A stretch of DNA of 64,000 nt from DATMNI01 sp963817515 (GTDB taxonomy: Bacteria; Acidobacteriota; Terriglobia; Bryobacterales; Bryobacteraceae), in the NCBI GenBank assembly GCA_963817515.1, contig CAWFPJ010000023.1, forward strand, positions 124,001-188,000. The letters are read 5' to 3'. Within the stretch, counting starts at the first letter, position 1; each line of letters begins with the position of its first letter. Below are positions 52,074 through 60,510 of this stretch, one piece after another. Made by a program: the position numbers and the translations under genes. The notes under the pieces are model-generated. The model searched no databases, was not told the origin of the DNA, and worked only from the letters and a program-made list of their open reading frames with translations.

Positions 52074-53474
52074 CTAGAATGAACTCCTGCGGCCGCGAAT
52101 CCGGCCCGAGCGCGGCGTGAACCCCTCGTAGTGGCGCATAATGAGCTGGGCTTCCACCTGGTTGATGGTATCCATGGCGACACCCACCACGATCAACAGC
52201 GAGGTACCGCCGAAGTAGAAATTGACTCCCAGCCCATCCAGAATCGGCCGCCACATGTGCGAGTCGATCCAGTTTCCCAACAGCGGCAGGTGCTGCAGCT
52301 TGATCCCGGAGATCATGATGTCCGGGATCAGGCAGAGAATCGAAAGGTACAGGCCGCCCACCACGGTTATCTTGGTGAGGATGGTGTTCATGTAGTCGGC
52401 CGTATTCCGTCCGGGACGAATGCCCGGAATGAAGCCGCCGTACTTGCGCATGTTGTCGGCGGCTTCGTTGGGATTGAAAATAATCGAGACGTAAAAGAAA
52501 CAGAAGAAAATGATGCCGGCCACGAACAGCACGTAATACAACGGCTCGCCGTGCTGGATGGACTTCAGGGTGTTCGAAAGCCAGGGAGTGTTCTTGACCC
52601 ACCCGATCTGCCCCGCCAGGTTGGGGAAGGACAGAATCGAAGAAGCGAAGATCACCGGAATCACGCCGCCGGCATTCACCTTGAGCGGCATGTGGGTAGA
52701 CTGCCCGCCCATCACGCGCCGGCCCACTACGCGCTTGGCATACTGCACCGGAATGCGCCGCTCACCGCGCTCCACCAGGACGATGAACGCCACCACCGCC
52801 ACCATCATCACCAACAGGATGATCAGCGTCAGAGGACTCCAGTCGCGAATGCGGAAGACGTGGTCATAGAGGTTGGAGATGGCGTTGGGCAGCCCCACCA
52901 CAATTCCGGTGAAAATGATCAGGGACATGCCGTTGCCTACGCCGCGCTCGCTGATCTGCTCGCCCAGCCACATGATGAAGGCGGTCCCGGTGGTGAGTGA
53001 AAGGATGGTGAGAAAGACGAAACCGAAGCCAGGGTTGATCACGATGCCCTGCGACATGCCCGTGAGCACCTGCGAAACGCCGAAGGACTGGATCACCGAA
53101 AGGACGATGGTAAGGTAGCGGGTCCACTGGGTGATTTTGCGGCGCCCGAGTTCGCCTTCCTTCTGCAGTTTTTCGAGCGTGGGCACGACCACCGTCAGCA
53201 GTTGCAGAATGATGGACGCCGTGATGTACGGCATGATGCCCAGGGCGAAAATGGTCAGGCGGCGGATGTTGCCGCCGGCGAACAAGTCGAAGAAGCCGAA
53301 GATCGAACCCGACTGGGAGCCAAAGAATTCCGACCACCGCTGCATGTTGATGCCCGGCGTGGGGATGTGTCCGCCCAAACGGTACACCGCCAGCAGCCCC
53401 AGTGTGAACAGGAGCCGCTTACGGAGATCCGGAACGCGAAAAATGTTACCGAACGCTTCAAAGAGCTTGTTCAT
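52074..53474 (-). CDS. secY: Preprotein translocase subunit SecY
   Basis: A 466-aa channel protein with ten spans. FRVPDLRKRLLFTLGLLAVY starts the first span, GGNIRRLTIFALGIMPYITA is the plug/TM2 region, ERGVGNGMSLIIFTGIVVGL follows, and ERGERRIPVQYAKRVVGRRV is the large cytosolic loop that binds SecA and the ribosome. The end reads QLIMRHYEGFTPRSGRIRGR. It is located in the spc operon as usual, between rplO and adk. Confidence 0.96.
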   Translation of the reverse strand: MNKLFEAFGNIFRVPDLRKRLLFTLGLLAVYRLGGHIPTPGINMQRWSEFFGSQSGSIFGFFDLFAGGNIRRLTIFALGIMPYITASIILQLLTVVVPTLEKLQKEGELGRRKITQWTRYLTIVLSVIQSFGVSQVLTGMSQGIVINPGFGFVFLTILSLTTGTAFIMWLGEQISERGVGNGMSLIIFTGIVVGLPNAISNLYDHVFRIRDWSPLTLIILLVMMVAVVAFIVLVERGERRIPVQYAKRVVGRRVMGGQSTHMPLKVNAGGVIPVIFASSILSFPNLAGQIGWVKNTPWLSNTLKSIQHGEPLYYVLFVAGIIFFCFFYVSIIFNPNEAADNMRKYGGFIPGIRPGRNTADYMNTILTKITVVGGLYLSILCLIPDIMISGIKLQHLPLLGNWIDSHMWRPILDGLGVNFYFGGTSLLIVVGVAMDTINQVEAQLIMRHYEGFTPRSGRIRGRRSSF

Positions 53475-53495
53475 GATACCCTTCGATTCCCGGCG

Positions 53496-53948
53496 CTATT
53501 TCGCAGCCGCGCCGATCACCTGCGCCGATCCTCCGGCCTTCTCAATCTTCTCCACGGCCGACTTGGAAAAATGGTGGGCTTCCACCGTAATTTTGCGGGT
53601 CAACTGGCCGGTGCCAAGCACCTTGAGCCCGTCGCCCAGTTTCTTGATGACGCCGAGCGCCACCAGATGGTCCACGTTGAAGCTGTCGCCCTCCAGCTTT
53701 TCCAGGCGTCCGAGGTTCACGATGGCGAACTGCTTCTTGAAAATGTTAGTGAAACCGCGCTTCGGCAACCGGCGGTGCAGCGGCATCTGGCCGCCTTCAA
53801 AACCGCGCTTCTGGCCGAAACCGGTACCGGCGCGCTGGCCCTTGGATCCGCGCGTGGAGGTTTTACCATGGCCCGAACCCATGCCGCGGCCGATGCGTTT
53901 GCCTTTCTTGGTTTGTCCCGCGGGCGGCTTTAAATTACTCAGATTCAT
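53496..53948 (-). CDS. rplO: 50S ribosomal protein L15
   Basis: A 150-aa protein. MNLSNLKPPAGQTKKGKRIG, GRGMGSGHGKTSTRGSKGQR and GFEGGQMPLHRRLPKRGF give the glycine- and arginine-rich N-terminal extension that penetrates 23S rRNA. The start ATG 53948 matches the family; the upstream open frame runs through a GC-rich repeat. Confidence 0.96.
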   Translation of the reverse strand: MNLSNLKPPAGQTKKGKRIGRGMGSGHGKTSTRGSKGQRAGTGFGQKRGFEGGQMPLHRRLPKRGFTNIFKKQFAIVNLGRLEKLEGDSFNVDHLVALGVIKKLGDGLKVLGTGQLTRKITVEAHHFSKSAVEKIEKAGGSAQVIGAAAK

Positions 53949-54000
53949 AAGTCTCCAAATGGGGCATCGTTCTACGAATGCACACGATTCAGCGCCAGAG

Positions 54001-54038
54001 CCCGACATCCGGCCCCCGGCCCCCGACATCCGGCCCCA
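54001..54038. repeat. GC-rich intergenic repeat in the rpmD-rplO spacer
   Basis: CCCGACATCCGGCCCCCGGC repeated twice head to tail. It is the reverse complement of the GGGGGCCGGATGTC word found at 50520 and 63087. Another copy is at 63206-63234. Confidence 0.75.
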
Positions 54039-54042
54039 TCTC

Positions 54043-54222
54043 TTATTCAACTACCATTACCAGATGCGGAATCTTGTTCACCATCCCGCGGAAGACCGGC
54101 GAATCCGGACGCTCCACTATCTGGTTGAGCTTGCGCAGGCCCAGACCCTTCACGATCCGCTTGTGCTTTTCGGGAGTCGAGATGGGGCTGCGAAACAGTT
54201 TAATTCGGATCATGCCTTCCAT
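54043..54222 (-). CDS. rpmD: 50S ribosomal protein L30
   Basis: A 59-aa protein: IRIKLFRSPISTPEKHKRIV, GLGLRKLNQIVERPDSPVFR, GMVNKIPHLVMVVE. All L30 landmarks are present. ATG 54222 has GGAGA upstream; a second in-frame ATG at 54213 would also give a full domain. Confidence 0.95.
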   Translation of the reverse strand: MEGMIRIKLFRSPISTPEKHKRIVKGLGLRKLNQIVERPDSPVFRGMVNKIPHLVMVVE

Positions 54223-54238
54223 TAGAGTTTCTCCACGG

Positions 54239-54745
54239 CTAGAGTTTCTCAACCGCTAAGCCGCGCATCTCCGCCACGGTGGTCCGGTCGCGCAGCAATT
54301 CCAGCGCTACGATGGTCGCCTTGACTACGTTATGCGGGTTGCGGCGGCCGATCGATTTGGTCAGCACATTGGGGATTCCACAGGCCGAAATGACCGCGCG
54401 CACCGCTCCGCCGGCAATCACGCCGGTACCGGCCGGGGCCGGCTTCAGCAGCACCTGCGAGCTGGCGAATATGCCCAGCACACGGTGCGGAATGGTTGTG
54501 TCGAGCACGTTGACCCGGCGCAGGTTCTTCTTGGCGGCCTCGATTCCCTTGCGGATCGCGGAAGGCACTTCCTTGGCCTTGCCCACGCCGAAGCCGACCA
54601 CCTTGGCCGAGGGATCGCCGATCACCACCAGCGCCGAAAAGCTGAGGTTCTTGCCGCCCTTCACCACCTTGGTGACGCGGTTGATGGCCACCACCTGCTC
54701 TTTGAGATTCAGGCTGTTCGGATCGATGCGTTTGGCTGTAACCAT
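54239..54745 (-). CDS. rpsE: 30S ribosomal protein S5
   Basis: A 168-aa protein at the mRNA entry site. LKEQVVAINRVTKVVKGGKN, LSFSALVVIGDPSAKVVGFG, GKAKEVPSAIRKGIEAAKKN and VIAGGAVRAVISACGIPNVL are canonical. Normal length and position between L18 and L30. Confidence 0.96.
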   Translation of the reverse strand: MVTAKRIDPNSLNLKEQVVAINRVTKVVKGGKNLSFSALVVIGDPSAKVVGFGVGKAKEVPSAIRKGIEAAKKNLRRVNVLDTTIPHRVLGIFASSQVLLKPAPAGTGVIAGGAVRAVISACGIPNVLTKSIGRRNPHNVVKATIVALELLRDRTTVAEMRGLAVEKL

Positions 54746-54750
54746 GAAAA

Positions 54751-55110
54751 TTAGAACTCCAGTCCCGCTTCGCGAGCGGCATCGGCCAGCGCCTTAATGC
54801 GTCCGTGATACTGATAGCCGCCGCGGTCGAAGACTACACTCTTGATGCCTTTTTCCTTGGCCCGCTCGGCCACCAGCTTACCAATGGACTTGGCCGCCGC
54901 AACGTTGCCCCCGTTGGTTTTTCCGCCCTTGTCCACCGACGACGCCGACACAATTGTCTTGCCTTCAGTGTCGTCAATGACCTGCGCGTAAATGTGCGCC
55001 ACGCTGCGAAAGACAGCCAGGCGCGGCCGCTGCGGCGTACCGCTGAGCTTGCGGCGGATGCGCTGGTGAATGCGATTGCGGATTTCCTTCTTTTCCGGTT
55101 TATTAATCAT
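54751..55110 (-). CDS. rplR: 50S ribosomal protein L18
   Basis: A 119-aa 5S rRNA-binding protein. RNRIHQRIRRKLSGTPQRPR, LAVFRSVAHIYAQVIDDTEG, GIKSVVFDRGGYQYHGRIKA and ending LADAAREAGLEF. Its ATG overlaps the rplF stop by four bases (ATGA). Confidence 0.96.
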   Translation of the reverse strand: MINKPEKKEIRNRIHQRIRRKLSGTPQRPRLAVFRSVAHIYAQVIDDTEGKTIVSASSVDKGGKTNGGNVAAAKSIGKLVAERAKEKGIKSVVFDRGGYQYHGRIKALADAAREAGLEF

Positions 55111-55643
55111 TTGGCACTCGCCCCGGTCTTACCGACCTTCTTGCGCAGCGCTTCGCCAGTATAACGGACGCCCTTGTTCTTGTACGGGTCCGGCTTGCGA
55201 AGCGCGCGGATGTTGGCCGCCACCTGGCCCAGCAACTGCCGGTCATAACCGGTGAGAACCAGGTGCGTCTGCTTGTCAATCTTGAGATCCACGCCATCCG
55301 GCAGCATGACCTCAATGGGATGGGAATAGCCCAGGGTGAAGGTCGCGATCTTGCCCTTTATGTCGGCGCGGTAGCCGATACCCACAATGTCCAGTTCCCG
55401 GGTGAAGCCGGTGGAGACGCCTTGCACCGCATTGGCCGCCAGCGCGCGCGTCAAACCATGCAGCGCCGCATGATCGTCGGAATCGCGCTTGACTTCCAGT
55501 TTGCCGTCGGTCTGCTCGAAGGTAATTCCCGGCGGGATCGGCACCAACAGCTTGCCCTTGGGACCGGTGACTTCGAGTTCCTGGCCGACCTGTATTTTTA
55601 CGCCGCTCGGCAGCGGGATAATCTTCTTGCCAATTCTTGACAT
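55107..55643 (-). CDS. rplF: 50S ribosomal protein L6
   Basis: A 178-aa protein near the sarcin-ricin loop. MSRIGKKIIPLPSGVKIQVG, VTGPKGKL, STGFTRELDIVGIGYRADIK and the C-terminal KPDPYKNKGVRYTGEALRKK are canonical. Confidence 0.96.
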   Translation of the reverse strand: MSRIGKKIIPLPSGVKIQVGQELEVTGPKGKLLVPIPPGITFEQTDGKLEVKRDSDDHAALHGLTRALAANAVQGVSTGFTRELDIVGIGYRADIKGKIATFTLGYSHPIEVMLPDGVDLKIDKQTHLVLTGYDRQLLGQVAANIRALRKPDPYKNKGVRYTGEALRKKVGKTGASAK

Positions 55644-55662
55644 ATCTCGTTACCAGGCCTCT

Positions 55663-56058
55663 TTACCAAACGCGGCAGAGGATCTCCCCGCCCAGGTGCT
55701 CCTTATGAGCATCCCGCCCCGTCATCACGCCGCGCGGAGTAGTCAGAATGTTGATTCCCATGCCGCCCAGCACCCGCGGGATATCGGTCTGCCCGACATA
55801 TACGCGGCATCCCGGGCGCGACACACGCTCAATCGCAGAGATGACCGGCGAGTTGTTGGGACCATACTTCAGATAGATCTTGATGGTCTTCTTAACGCCT
55901 TCTTCGGCCACCTTGAAGTTGATGATGTAGCCTTCTTCCTTCAGAATGCGCGCGACTTCCGCTTTTAACTTGGAGGCCGGCACGTCCACCTTGGGGTGGC
56001 GGGCCTGGATCGCGTTACGAACGCGAGTCAGCATGTCGGCAATCGGATCGCTGGTCAT
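55663..56058 (-). CDS. rpsH: 30S ribosomal protein S8
   Basis: A 131-aa protein that binds the 16S central domain and in model bacteria represses the spc operon. MTSDPIADMLTRVRNAIQAR, SKLKAEVARILKEEGYI and the end GINILTTPRGVMTGRDAHKE are canonical. Confidence 0.96.
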   Translation of the reverse strand: MTSDPIADMLTRVRNAIQARHPKVDVPASKLKAEVARILKEEGYIINFKVAEEGVKKTIKIYLKYGPNNSPVISAIERVSRPGCRVYVGQTDIPRVLGGMGINILTTPRGVMTGRDAHKEHLGGEILCRVW

Positions 56059-56130
56059 ATTTCTCCTGCTTCATATCGCGTCCCTGCTGTCCAGTCCCTG
56101 GGAGACCGGAGCTCGGGACGCCCTTACTCA

Positions 56131-56355
56131 CTACCAACTGGCCTTGGTCACGCCTGGAATCTCGCCGTTCAGGGCGAGCTGGCGGAAGCACAGGCGGCAA
56201 ATGCCGAACTTGCGCAGAAACGCGCGAGGACGGCCGCAGCGCCAGCATCGGTTTCGGTGCCGGCACGCAAACTTGGGAGTCTTGGACTGCGCGCGCGCGA
56301 GCATGCGGGCCGCTTCCAGCTTGACATCTTTGGCAATCTTGGCAGTGGTGGCCAT
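56131..56355 (-). CDS. rpsN: 30S ribosomal protein S14, zinc (type Z-like) form
   Basis: A 74-aa protein. CWRCGRPRAFLRKFGICRLC supplies the four zinc ligands Cys37, Cys40, Cys53 and Cys56, and RQLALNGEIPGVTKASW is the standard end. It is about 13 residues longer than the usual 61-aa type Z protein because of an extra helical N-terminus (KDVKLEAARMLARAQ). Confidence 0.95.
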   Translation of the reverse strand: MATTAKIAKDVKLEAARMLARAQSKTPKFACRHRNRCWRCGRPRAFLRKFGICRLCFRQLALNGEIPGVTKASW

Positions 56356-56373
56356 TTTATTCTTCGCTCTCCT

Positions 56374-56919
56374 CTACTGCTGCCGGAACGGCATTCCCAT
56401 CTGCTTCAGCAGCGCCAGGCCCTCGGCATCGGTGCGGGCCGTGGTGGTGATGCAAATGTTCATTCCCTTGGTTTTCTCCACCTTGGAGTAATCGATCTCG
56501 GGAAAAATCAACTGGTCCTTCACGCCCAGGGTGTAGTTGCCGCGGCCATCGAACGACTTGCTCGAAATGCCGCGGAAGTCGCGCACACGCGGCAGCGCCA
56601 CATTCACCAGACGGTCGAAAAACTCGTACATGCGGTCGCCGCGCAGCGTCACCATGCAGCCGATCGCCTGGCCTTCGCGCAGCTTAAACTGGGCGATCGA
56701 TTTAGTCGCCTTGGTCACGATCGGTTTCTGGCCCGCGATAGCCGTCAGCTCATTCACCGCGCCATCCATCAGCTTGGCGTTCTGGGTGGCTTCGCCGAGA
56801 CCGATGTTGATCGAAATCTTATCGATCTTAGGCACGGCCATCACGTTCTTGTAGCCGAATTCCTTGGTGAGCGACGGAACCACCGTTTTCTGAAAATGCT
56901 CTTTCAAACGTGCTGCCAT
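56374..56919 (-). CDS. rplE: 50S ribosomal protein L5
   Basis: A 181-aa 5S rRNA-binding protein. FGYKNVMAVPKIDKISINIG, ITAIAGQKPIVTKATKSIAQ is reflected in ELTAIAGQKPIVTKATKSI, and RVRDFRGISSKSFDGRGNYT and GMNICITTTARTDAEGLALL are canonical. Confidence 0.96.
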   Translation of the reverse strand: MAARLKEHFQKTVVPSLTKEFGYKNVMAVPKIDKISINIGLGEATQNAKLMDGAVNELTAIAGQKPIVTKATKSIAQFKLREGQAIGCMVTLRGDRMYEFFDRLVNVALPRVRDFRGISSKSFDGRGNYTLGVKDQLIFPEIDYSKVEKTKGMNICITTTARTDAEGLALLKQMGMPFRQQ

Positions 56920-56981
56920 TTAAGCCTCTCTCCCTCTGTGCAGGCCGCGGCGCCTTGAGCGCAATGCCGCCCTGCCAAGGG

Positions 56982-57353
56982 CTATTTCCTGTCGAGCGTC
57001 TGCCCGCACTTGCGGCAAACCCTGGTCCGGCGGCTCTTACCACCGGCCACATGATCGGTATGATGCGCAATGCGCACTGCTTTGTTGCAGCCCGGGCAAA
57101 CGATCATGACGTTGGACGACTGAATCGGACTCTCGCGCTCCGCGATTCCGCCTTTGATCTGCTTGGCCGGGTTGGGACGCGTGTGGCGCTTGATCATCAT
57201 CACATGCTCCACCAGCAGCTTGCCCGTCTCCCGGTTAACGGCCAGAACGCGGCCGGTTTTTCCCTTGTCGCGGCCCGTGATCACCTTGACCGTGTCTTCT
57301 TTCTTGATATCCACGCGCACCGGCTCAGCCGGCTTTCTCTTTGCAATTGCCAT
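56982..57353 (-). CDS. rplX: 50S ribosomal protein L24
   Basis: A 123-aa assembly-initiator protein. The N-terminal KOW motif is KVITGRDKGKTGRVLAVNRE. The C-terminal zinc-ribbon-like half, VCPGC...RVCRKCGQTL, is common in this family. It starts inside the stop of rplN (TGATG overlap). Confidence 0.95.
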   Translation of the reverse strand: MAIAKRKPAEPVRVDIKKEDTVKVITGRDKGKTGRVLAVNRETGKLLVEHVMMIKRHTRPNPAKQIKGGIAERESPIQSSNVMIVCPGCNKAVRIAHHTDHVAGGKSRRTRVCRKCGQTLDRK

Positions 57354-57721
57354 CAGATTACCTCAGGTGCCAGCGAAACGATCTTCATGAATTTCTTTTC
57401 GCGCAGTTCCCTGGCGACGGGCCCGAACACGCGGGTCCCCACCGGCTCGCCCACATCGCTGATCAATACCGCGGCGTTCGAATCGAACCGGATATAGGTT
57501 CCATCTTTGCGCCGGGTCTCCTTGCGCATGCGGACGATCACGCAGCGCACGACTTTTCCCTTTTTGATCGCCGAATCCGGAGCGGCTTCTTTCACCGCGG
57601 CCGTGACCACGTCTCCCAGGCCGGCCCGGAGACCGAGGTCGCCTCCGCGCGGCAGAATGCAGGAAAGCCTGCGCGCGCCGGAGTTATCGGCCACCTCGAG
57701 AATCGTTCGCATCCCAATCAT
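57353..57721 (-). CDS. rplN: 50S ribosomal protein L14
   Basis: A 122-aa intersubunit-face protein. MIGMRTILEVADNSGARRLS, CILPRGGDLGLRAGLGDVVT, VVRCVIVRMRKETRRKDGTY and GTRVFGPVARELREKKFMKI are canonical. Confidence 0.96.
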   Translation of the reverse strand: MIGMRTILEVADNSGARRLSCILPRGGDLGLRAGLGDVVTAAVKEAAPDSAIKKGKVVRCVIVRMRKETRRKDGTYIRFDSNAAVLISDVGEPVGTRVFGPVARELREKKFMKIVSLAPEVI

Positions 57722-57744
57722 AAATTAGCTCCGCTTTCCCGCCT

Positions 57745-57834
57745 CCGCTTCCTCACGGTCGCGGCTCTGTTACCGTTGCCAAACACGCTCCCCCGATTCG
57801 TTGCTCCTGCGGAGCCGCGACCCTCAGGGAGCGG
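57745..57834. repeat. Inverted REP-like pair in the rpsQ-rplN spacer
   Basis: Left arm 57745-57767 (CCGCTTCCTCACGGTCGCGG...) and right arm 57812-57834 pair over 23 positions with about 20 matches, around a 44-base loop. The spacer (57722-57838) holds nothing else. Single copies of the same word occur at 49473 and 50614. In the operon mRNA this would fold into a long hairpin. Confidence 0.75.
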
Positions 57835-57838
57835 TGCC

Positions 57839-58168
57839 CTATACCTTCACGTCCAGATCTTTGGGCGCCACACCTACCTGCGCTGCCCGCCGGATCACTT
57901 CCGCCAGCTGCCATCGCTTCAGCTTGCTGAGCGGCCGGCACTCCACAATGCGCACGATATCGCCCGTCTTGGCCGATGCGCCCTCATCGTGGGCATAGAA
58001 CTTCTTGCGCTTGCCGATAATGCGTTTGTACAGCGGGTGCGGCACACGGCGGCTCACTTCCACCACGATGGTCTTCTGCATCTTGGTTGAGACCACCTCG
58101 CCGATCTTCTCATTCTTCAAGCCCCGCTTGGATTCCTTCAACCCCTGCCCGGCTTCGGTTTCGGCCAT
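57839..58168 (-). CDS. rpsQ: 30S ribosomal protein S17
   Basis: A 109-aa protein. The core KIGEVVSTKMQKTIVVEVSR, HPLYKRIIGKRKKFYAHDEG and GDIVRIVECRPLSKLKRWQL is canonical. There are about 25 extra N-terminal residues (MAETEAGQGLKESKRGLK) compared with the shortest forms. The ATG lies 1 bp after the rpmC stop. Confidence 0.95.
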   Translation of the reverse strand: MAETEAGQGLKESKRGLKNEKIGEVVSTKMQKTIVVEVSRRVPHPLYKRIIGKRKKFYAHDEGASAKTGDIVRIVECRPLSKLKRWQLAEVIRRAAQVGVAPKDLDVKV

Positions 58169-58169
58169 G

Positions 58170-58373
58170 TTACTTCTTCTCCCCGGCGAGTTCCCGCTCA
58201 CGCAGGATGGTGTGCATGCGCGCCCGGTCTTTCTTCATCATCCGGACCTTTTTCAATCCGTCCATCTGTCCCATGGACATCTGAAACTGTAGACGAAAAA
58301 GCTGCTCATCCATTTCCTGCAACTGATTCTTTAATTCGTTTTGGTCGAGATCGCGAACTTTCAAACCCTTCAT
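58170..58373 (-). CDS. rpmC: 50S ribosomal protein L29
   Basis: A 67-aa helical hairpin near the tunnel exit: LKVRDLDQNELKNQLQEMDE, QLFRLQFQMSMGQMDGLKKV, then DRARMHTILRERELAG. Normal length and location. Confidence 0.95.
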   Translation of the reverse strand: MKGLKVRDLDQNELKNQLQEMDEQLFRLQFQMSMGQMDGLKKVRMMKKDRARMHTILRERELAGEKK

Positions 58374-58379
58374 ATTCCG

Positions 58380-58796
58380 TTACTCCGCGTCTTCCCGGCT
58401 GATGAATTTGGTCTTGATGGGCAGCTTGTGGGCAGCCAGGCGCATAGCGGCAGCCGCCGTGGCCCGGTCCACACCTTCCATCTCGAACAAGATCTTCCCG
58501 GGGCGAATCACAGCCACCCATTGCTCAGGAGCGCCTTTACCTTTACCCATACGGGTTTCGGCGGGCTTCTTCGTGATCGGCTTGTCCGGGAACAGCCGGA
58601 TCCAGACTTTGCCGCCACGTTTGATGGAGCGCGTCATGGCCACGCGGGCGGCTTCAATCTGCCGGTCCGTGATCCACGCGCACTCGAGCGCCTTCAGGCC
58701 GAACTCGCCGAAAGAAATCGACGACCCGCGCCACGCTTTGCCGGTCATGCGCCCGCGCTGTTGCTTTCTGTACTTAACCTTCTTCGGCATCATCAT
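58380..58796 (-). CDS. rplP: 50S ribosomal protein L16
   Basis: A 138-aa protein near the A-site. MPKKVKYRKQQRGRMTGKAW, ISFGEFGLKALECAWITDRQ, WIRLFPDKPITKKPAETRMG and GKGAPEQWVAVIRPGKILFE are canonical. Three consecutive ATGs (58796, 58793, 58790) make the start ambiguous; most relatives begin M-L-M-P-K-K, matching the first. Confidence 0.95.
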   Translation of the reverse strand: MMMPKKVKYRKQQRGRMTGKAWRGSSISFGEFGLKALECAWITDRQIEAARVAMTRSIKRGGKVWIRLFPDKPITKKPAETRMGKGKGAPEQWVAVIRPGKILFEMEGVDRATAAAAMRLAAHKLPIKTKFISREDAE

Positions 58797-58815
58797 GGCG
58801 GTATGCCCTCAGTCC

Positions 58816-59847
58816 TTACTCTTTCTCGCCCGAACCTTCCGGCGTCTCGCTCGGGGCCGGCTTGGTTTCGGGTGTGCTGCTGCCTTCAGGGGCCGGTTCC
58901 GGCCGTGCTTCCTGTTTCCAGGAAGGCTGCTGCGGCGACATCAGCGGCGGCAGAATGGGAGCCGCCGGACGCGCTGCCGGACGCGGCAGATCAGCCGGAG
59001 GCATCTGCGTCGCCGGGCCCGATTCCGGAGCCGGAGCCCCACCCGCCGGCGGGGCCGCCCCATACGCCGGACCTGATGCCGGTCTGTCAAATCGATGTTC
59101 ACGCGGAGGACGACGGTCTCCACCGCGGTCGCCTCCCCGATCACCCCGGTCCCCGCGGTCGTCGCGGCGGCGCGGTTCACGGCGCGGCTCGGGCTCAGGC
59201 AGCAATCCGCGGCGCTTCGTAAGATCCAGAATCTCGCCCTTGTACAACCACGCCTTAATCCCGATCACGCCGTAAGTGGTGTGCGCTTCGGCAAAACCGT
59301 AATCGATATCCGCGCGCAGAGTGTGCAGCGGAAGCTGGCCTTGCAAATACCATTCGCTGCGTGCGATTTCGGCGCCGTTCAGACGGCCGGAAACCCGCAC
59401 CTTAATGCCCTTGCAGCCGAAGCGCAGCGCCGAATCCACCGCCTTGCGCATGGCCCGCCGGAACGCCACGCGCTTTTCAAGCTGCAGCGCAATCGATTCC
59501 GACACCAGCTGCGCATCCAGTTCCGGCTTGTGAACTTCCTGAATGTCGATGAAGACTTCACGCTTGGTCTTCTTCGCCATGTCCTGCTTGAGCTTTTCGA
59601 TCTCGGCGCCCTTGCGCCCGATGATGATGCCCGGCCGCGACGTGCGGATCGTGACCCGCAGCTTGTTTCCAGGCCGGTCGACTTCAATCGAGCTGACCCC
59701 GGCCGATTTCAGCCGGTCGCGCAGATTGGCCTTCAGCTCCAGGTCTTCCTGCAGCAGCTTGGCATATCCGTGCGTCGCAAACCAGCGCGAGCGCCAGGGC
59801 TTGTTGAAGCCCAGCCGGAACCCGTAGGGGTGAACTTTCTGTCCCAT
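58816..59847 (-). CDS. rpsC: 30S ribosomal protein S3 with long disordered C-terminal tail
   Basis: A 343-aa protein; S3 is usually 210-240 aa. The core is intact: MGQKVHPYGFRLGFNKPWRS, the KH domain IRTSRPGIIIGRKGAEIEKL, and the S3_C domain GCKGIKVRVSGRLNGAEIAR to YGVIGIKAWLYKGEIL. From about residue 215 it continues for about 125 residues: first Arg/Asp/Gly repeats (DDRGDRGDRGGDRGG), then Pro/Ala/Glu-rich sequence to GSGEKE. The tail would lie at the mRNA entry side. It could bind RNA or partners, but that is inference. The ATG directly abuts the rplV stop. Confidence 0.95.
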   Translation of the reverse strand: MGQKVHPYGFRLGFNKPWRSRWFATHGYAKLLQEDLELKANLRDRLKSAGVSSIEVDRPGNKLRVTIRTSRPGIIIGRKGAEIEKLKQDMAKKTKREVFIDIQEVHKPELDAQLVSESIALQLEKRVAFRRAMRKAVDSALRFGCKGIKVRVSGRLNGAEIARSEWYLQGQLPLHTLRADIDYGFAEAHTTYGVIGIKAWLYKGEILDLTKRRGLLPEPEPRREPRRRDDRGDRGDRGGDRGGDRRPPREHRFDRPASGPAYGAAPPAGGAPAPESGPATQMPPADLPRPAARPAAPILPPLMSPQQPSWKQEARPEPAPEGSSTPETKPAPSETPEGSGEKE

Positions 59848-60189
59848 TTACGCTTCTTTCTCCGTCACTTTAATGACGATATGCGCCATCCGGCGCTGAT
59901 ATCGAAACGCGCGCCCCATAGGCGCGGGCCGCACCCGCTTCATACGCGGGCCTTCATTGACATAGGCTTCGGAAACAACCAGTTGGTCCACGTCGACATC
60001 CTCGGACTTGTTGGTAGCGTTGGCGATGGCCGACTGCAGCACCTTTTCCACCGTGGGCGCAATGCGCTTGTTGACGGTGCGCAAGGTGGTCAGCGCGGCT
60101 CCCGCTTTCTTGCCGCGGATCATGTCCACGACCAGCCGCGCTTTCTGCGGGGAGACTCGGATATATCTGGCTTCCGCTTTGGCTTGCAT
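59848..60189 (-). CDS. rplV: 50S ribosomal protein L22
   Basis: A 113-aa tunnel protein. YIRVSPQKARLVVDMIRGKK, VEKVLQSAIANATNKSEDVD, VSEAYVNEGPRMKRVRPAPM and GRAFRYQRRMAHIVIKV are canonical. Confidence 0.96.
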   Translation of the reverse strand: MQAKAEARYIRVSPQKARLVVDMIRGKKAGAALTTLRTVNKRIAPTVEKVLQSAIANATNKSEDVDVDQLVVSEAYVNEGPRMKRVRPAPMGRAFRYQRRMAHIVIKVTEKEA

Positions 60190-60213
60190 AAAAATCCTCT
60201 GATACAGGCCCCG

Positions 60214-60504
60214 TTAGGAGGGCTTGGAAGTCTTCTCCGTAGCCGCCTTCACCGAATGGCCCTTGAAAGTCCGGGTGGGCGAAAACTCGCCCAGCTTGTG
60301 ACCCACCATGTTCTCCGTGATATACACCGGAATGAACTTCTTGCCATTATGCACGGCCACGGTCTGTCCCACGAATTCGGGAAGGATCGTCGAGCGCCGC
60401 GACCACGTGCGAATGACTTTCTTATCGTTAGCCGCGGCCGCGACCGCCAGCTTGTTTTCCAGGTGGGTGTCGGTAAACGGCCCTTTTTTTACGGATCTGC
60501 CCAT
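60214..60504 (-). CDS. rpsS: 30S ribosomal protein S19
   Basis: A 96-aa head protein. MGRSVKKGPFTDTHLENKL, IRTWSRRSTILPEFVGQTVA, VYITENMVGHKLGEFSPTRT and FKGHSVK are canonical. Confidence 0.96.
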   Translation of the reverse strand: MGRSVKKGPFTDTHLENKLAVAAAANDKKVIRTWSRRSTILPEFVGQTVAVHNGKKFIPVYITENMVGHKLGEFSPTRTFKGHSVKAATEKTSKPS

Positions 60505-60510
60505 TTTCCT

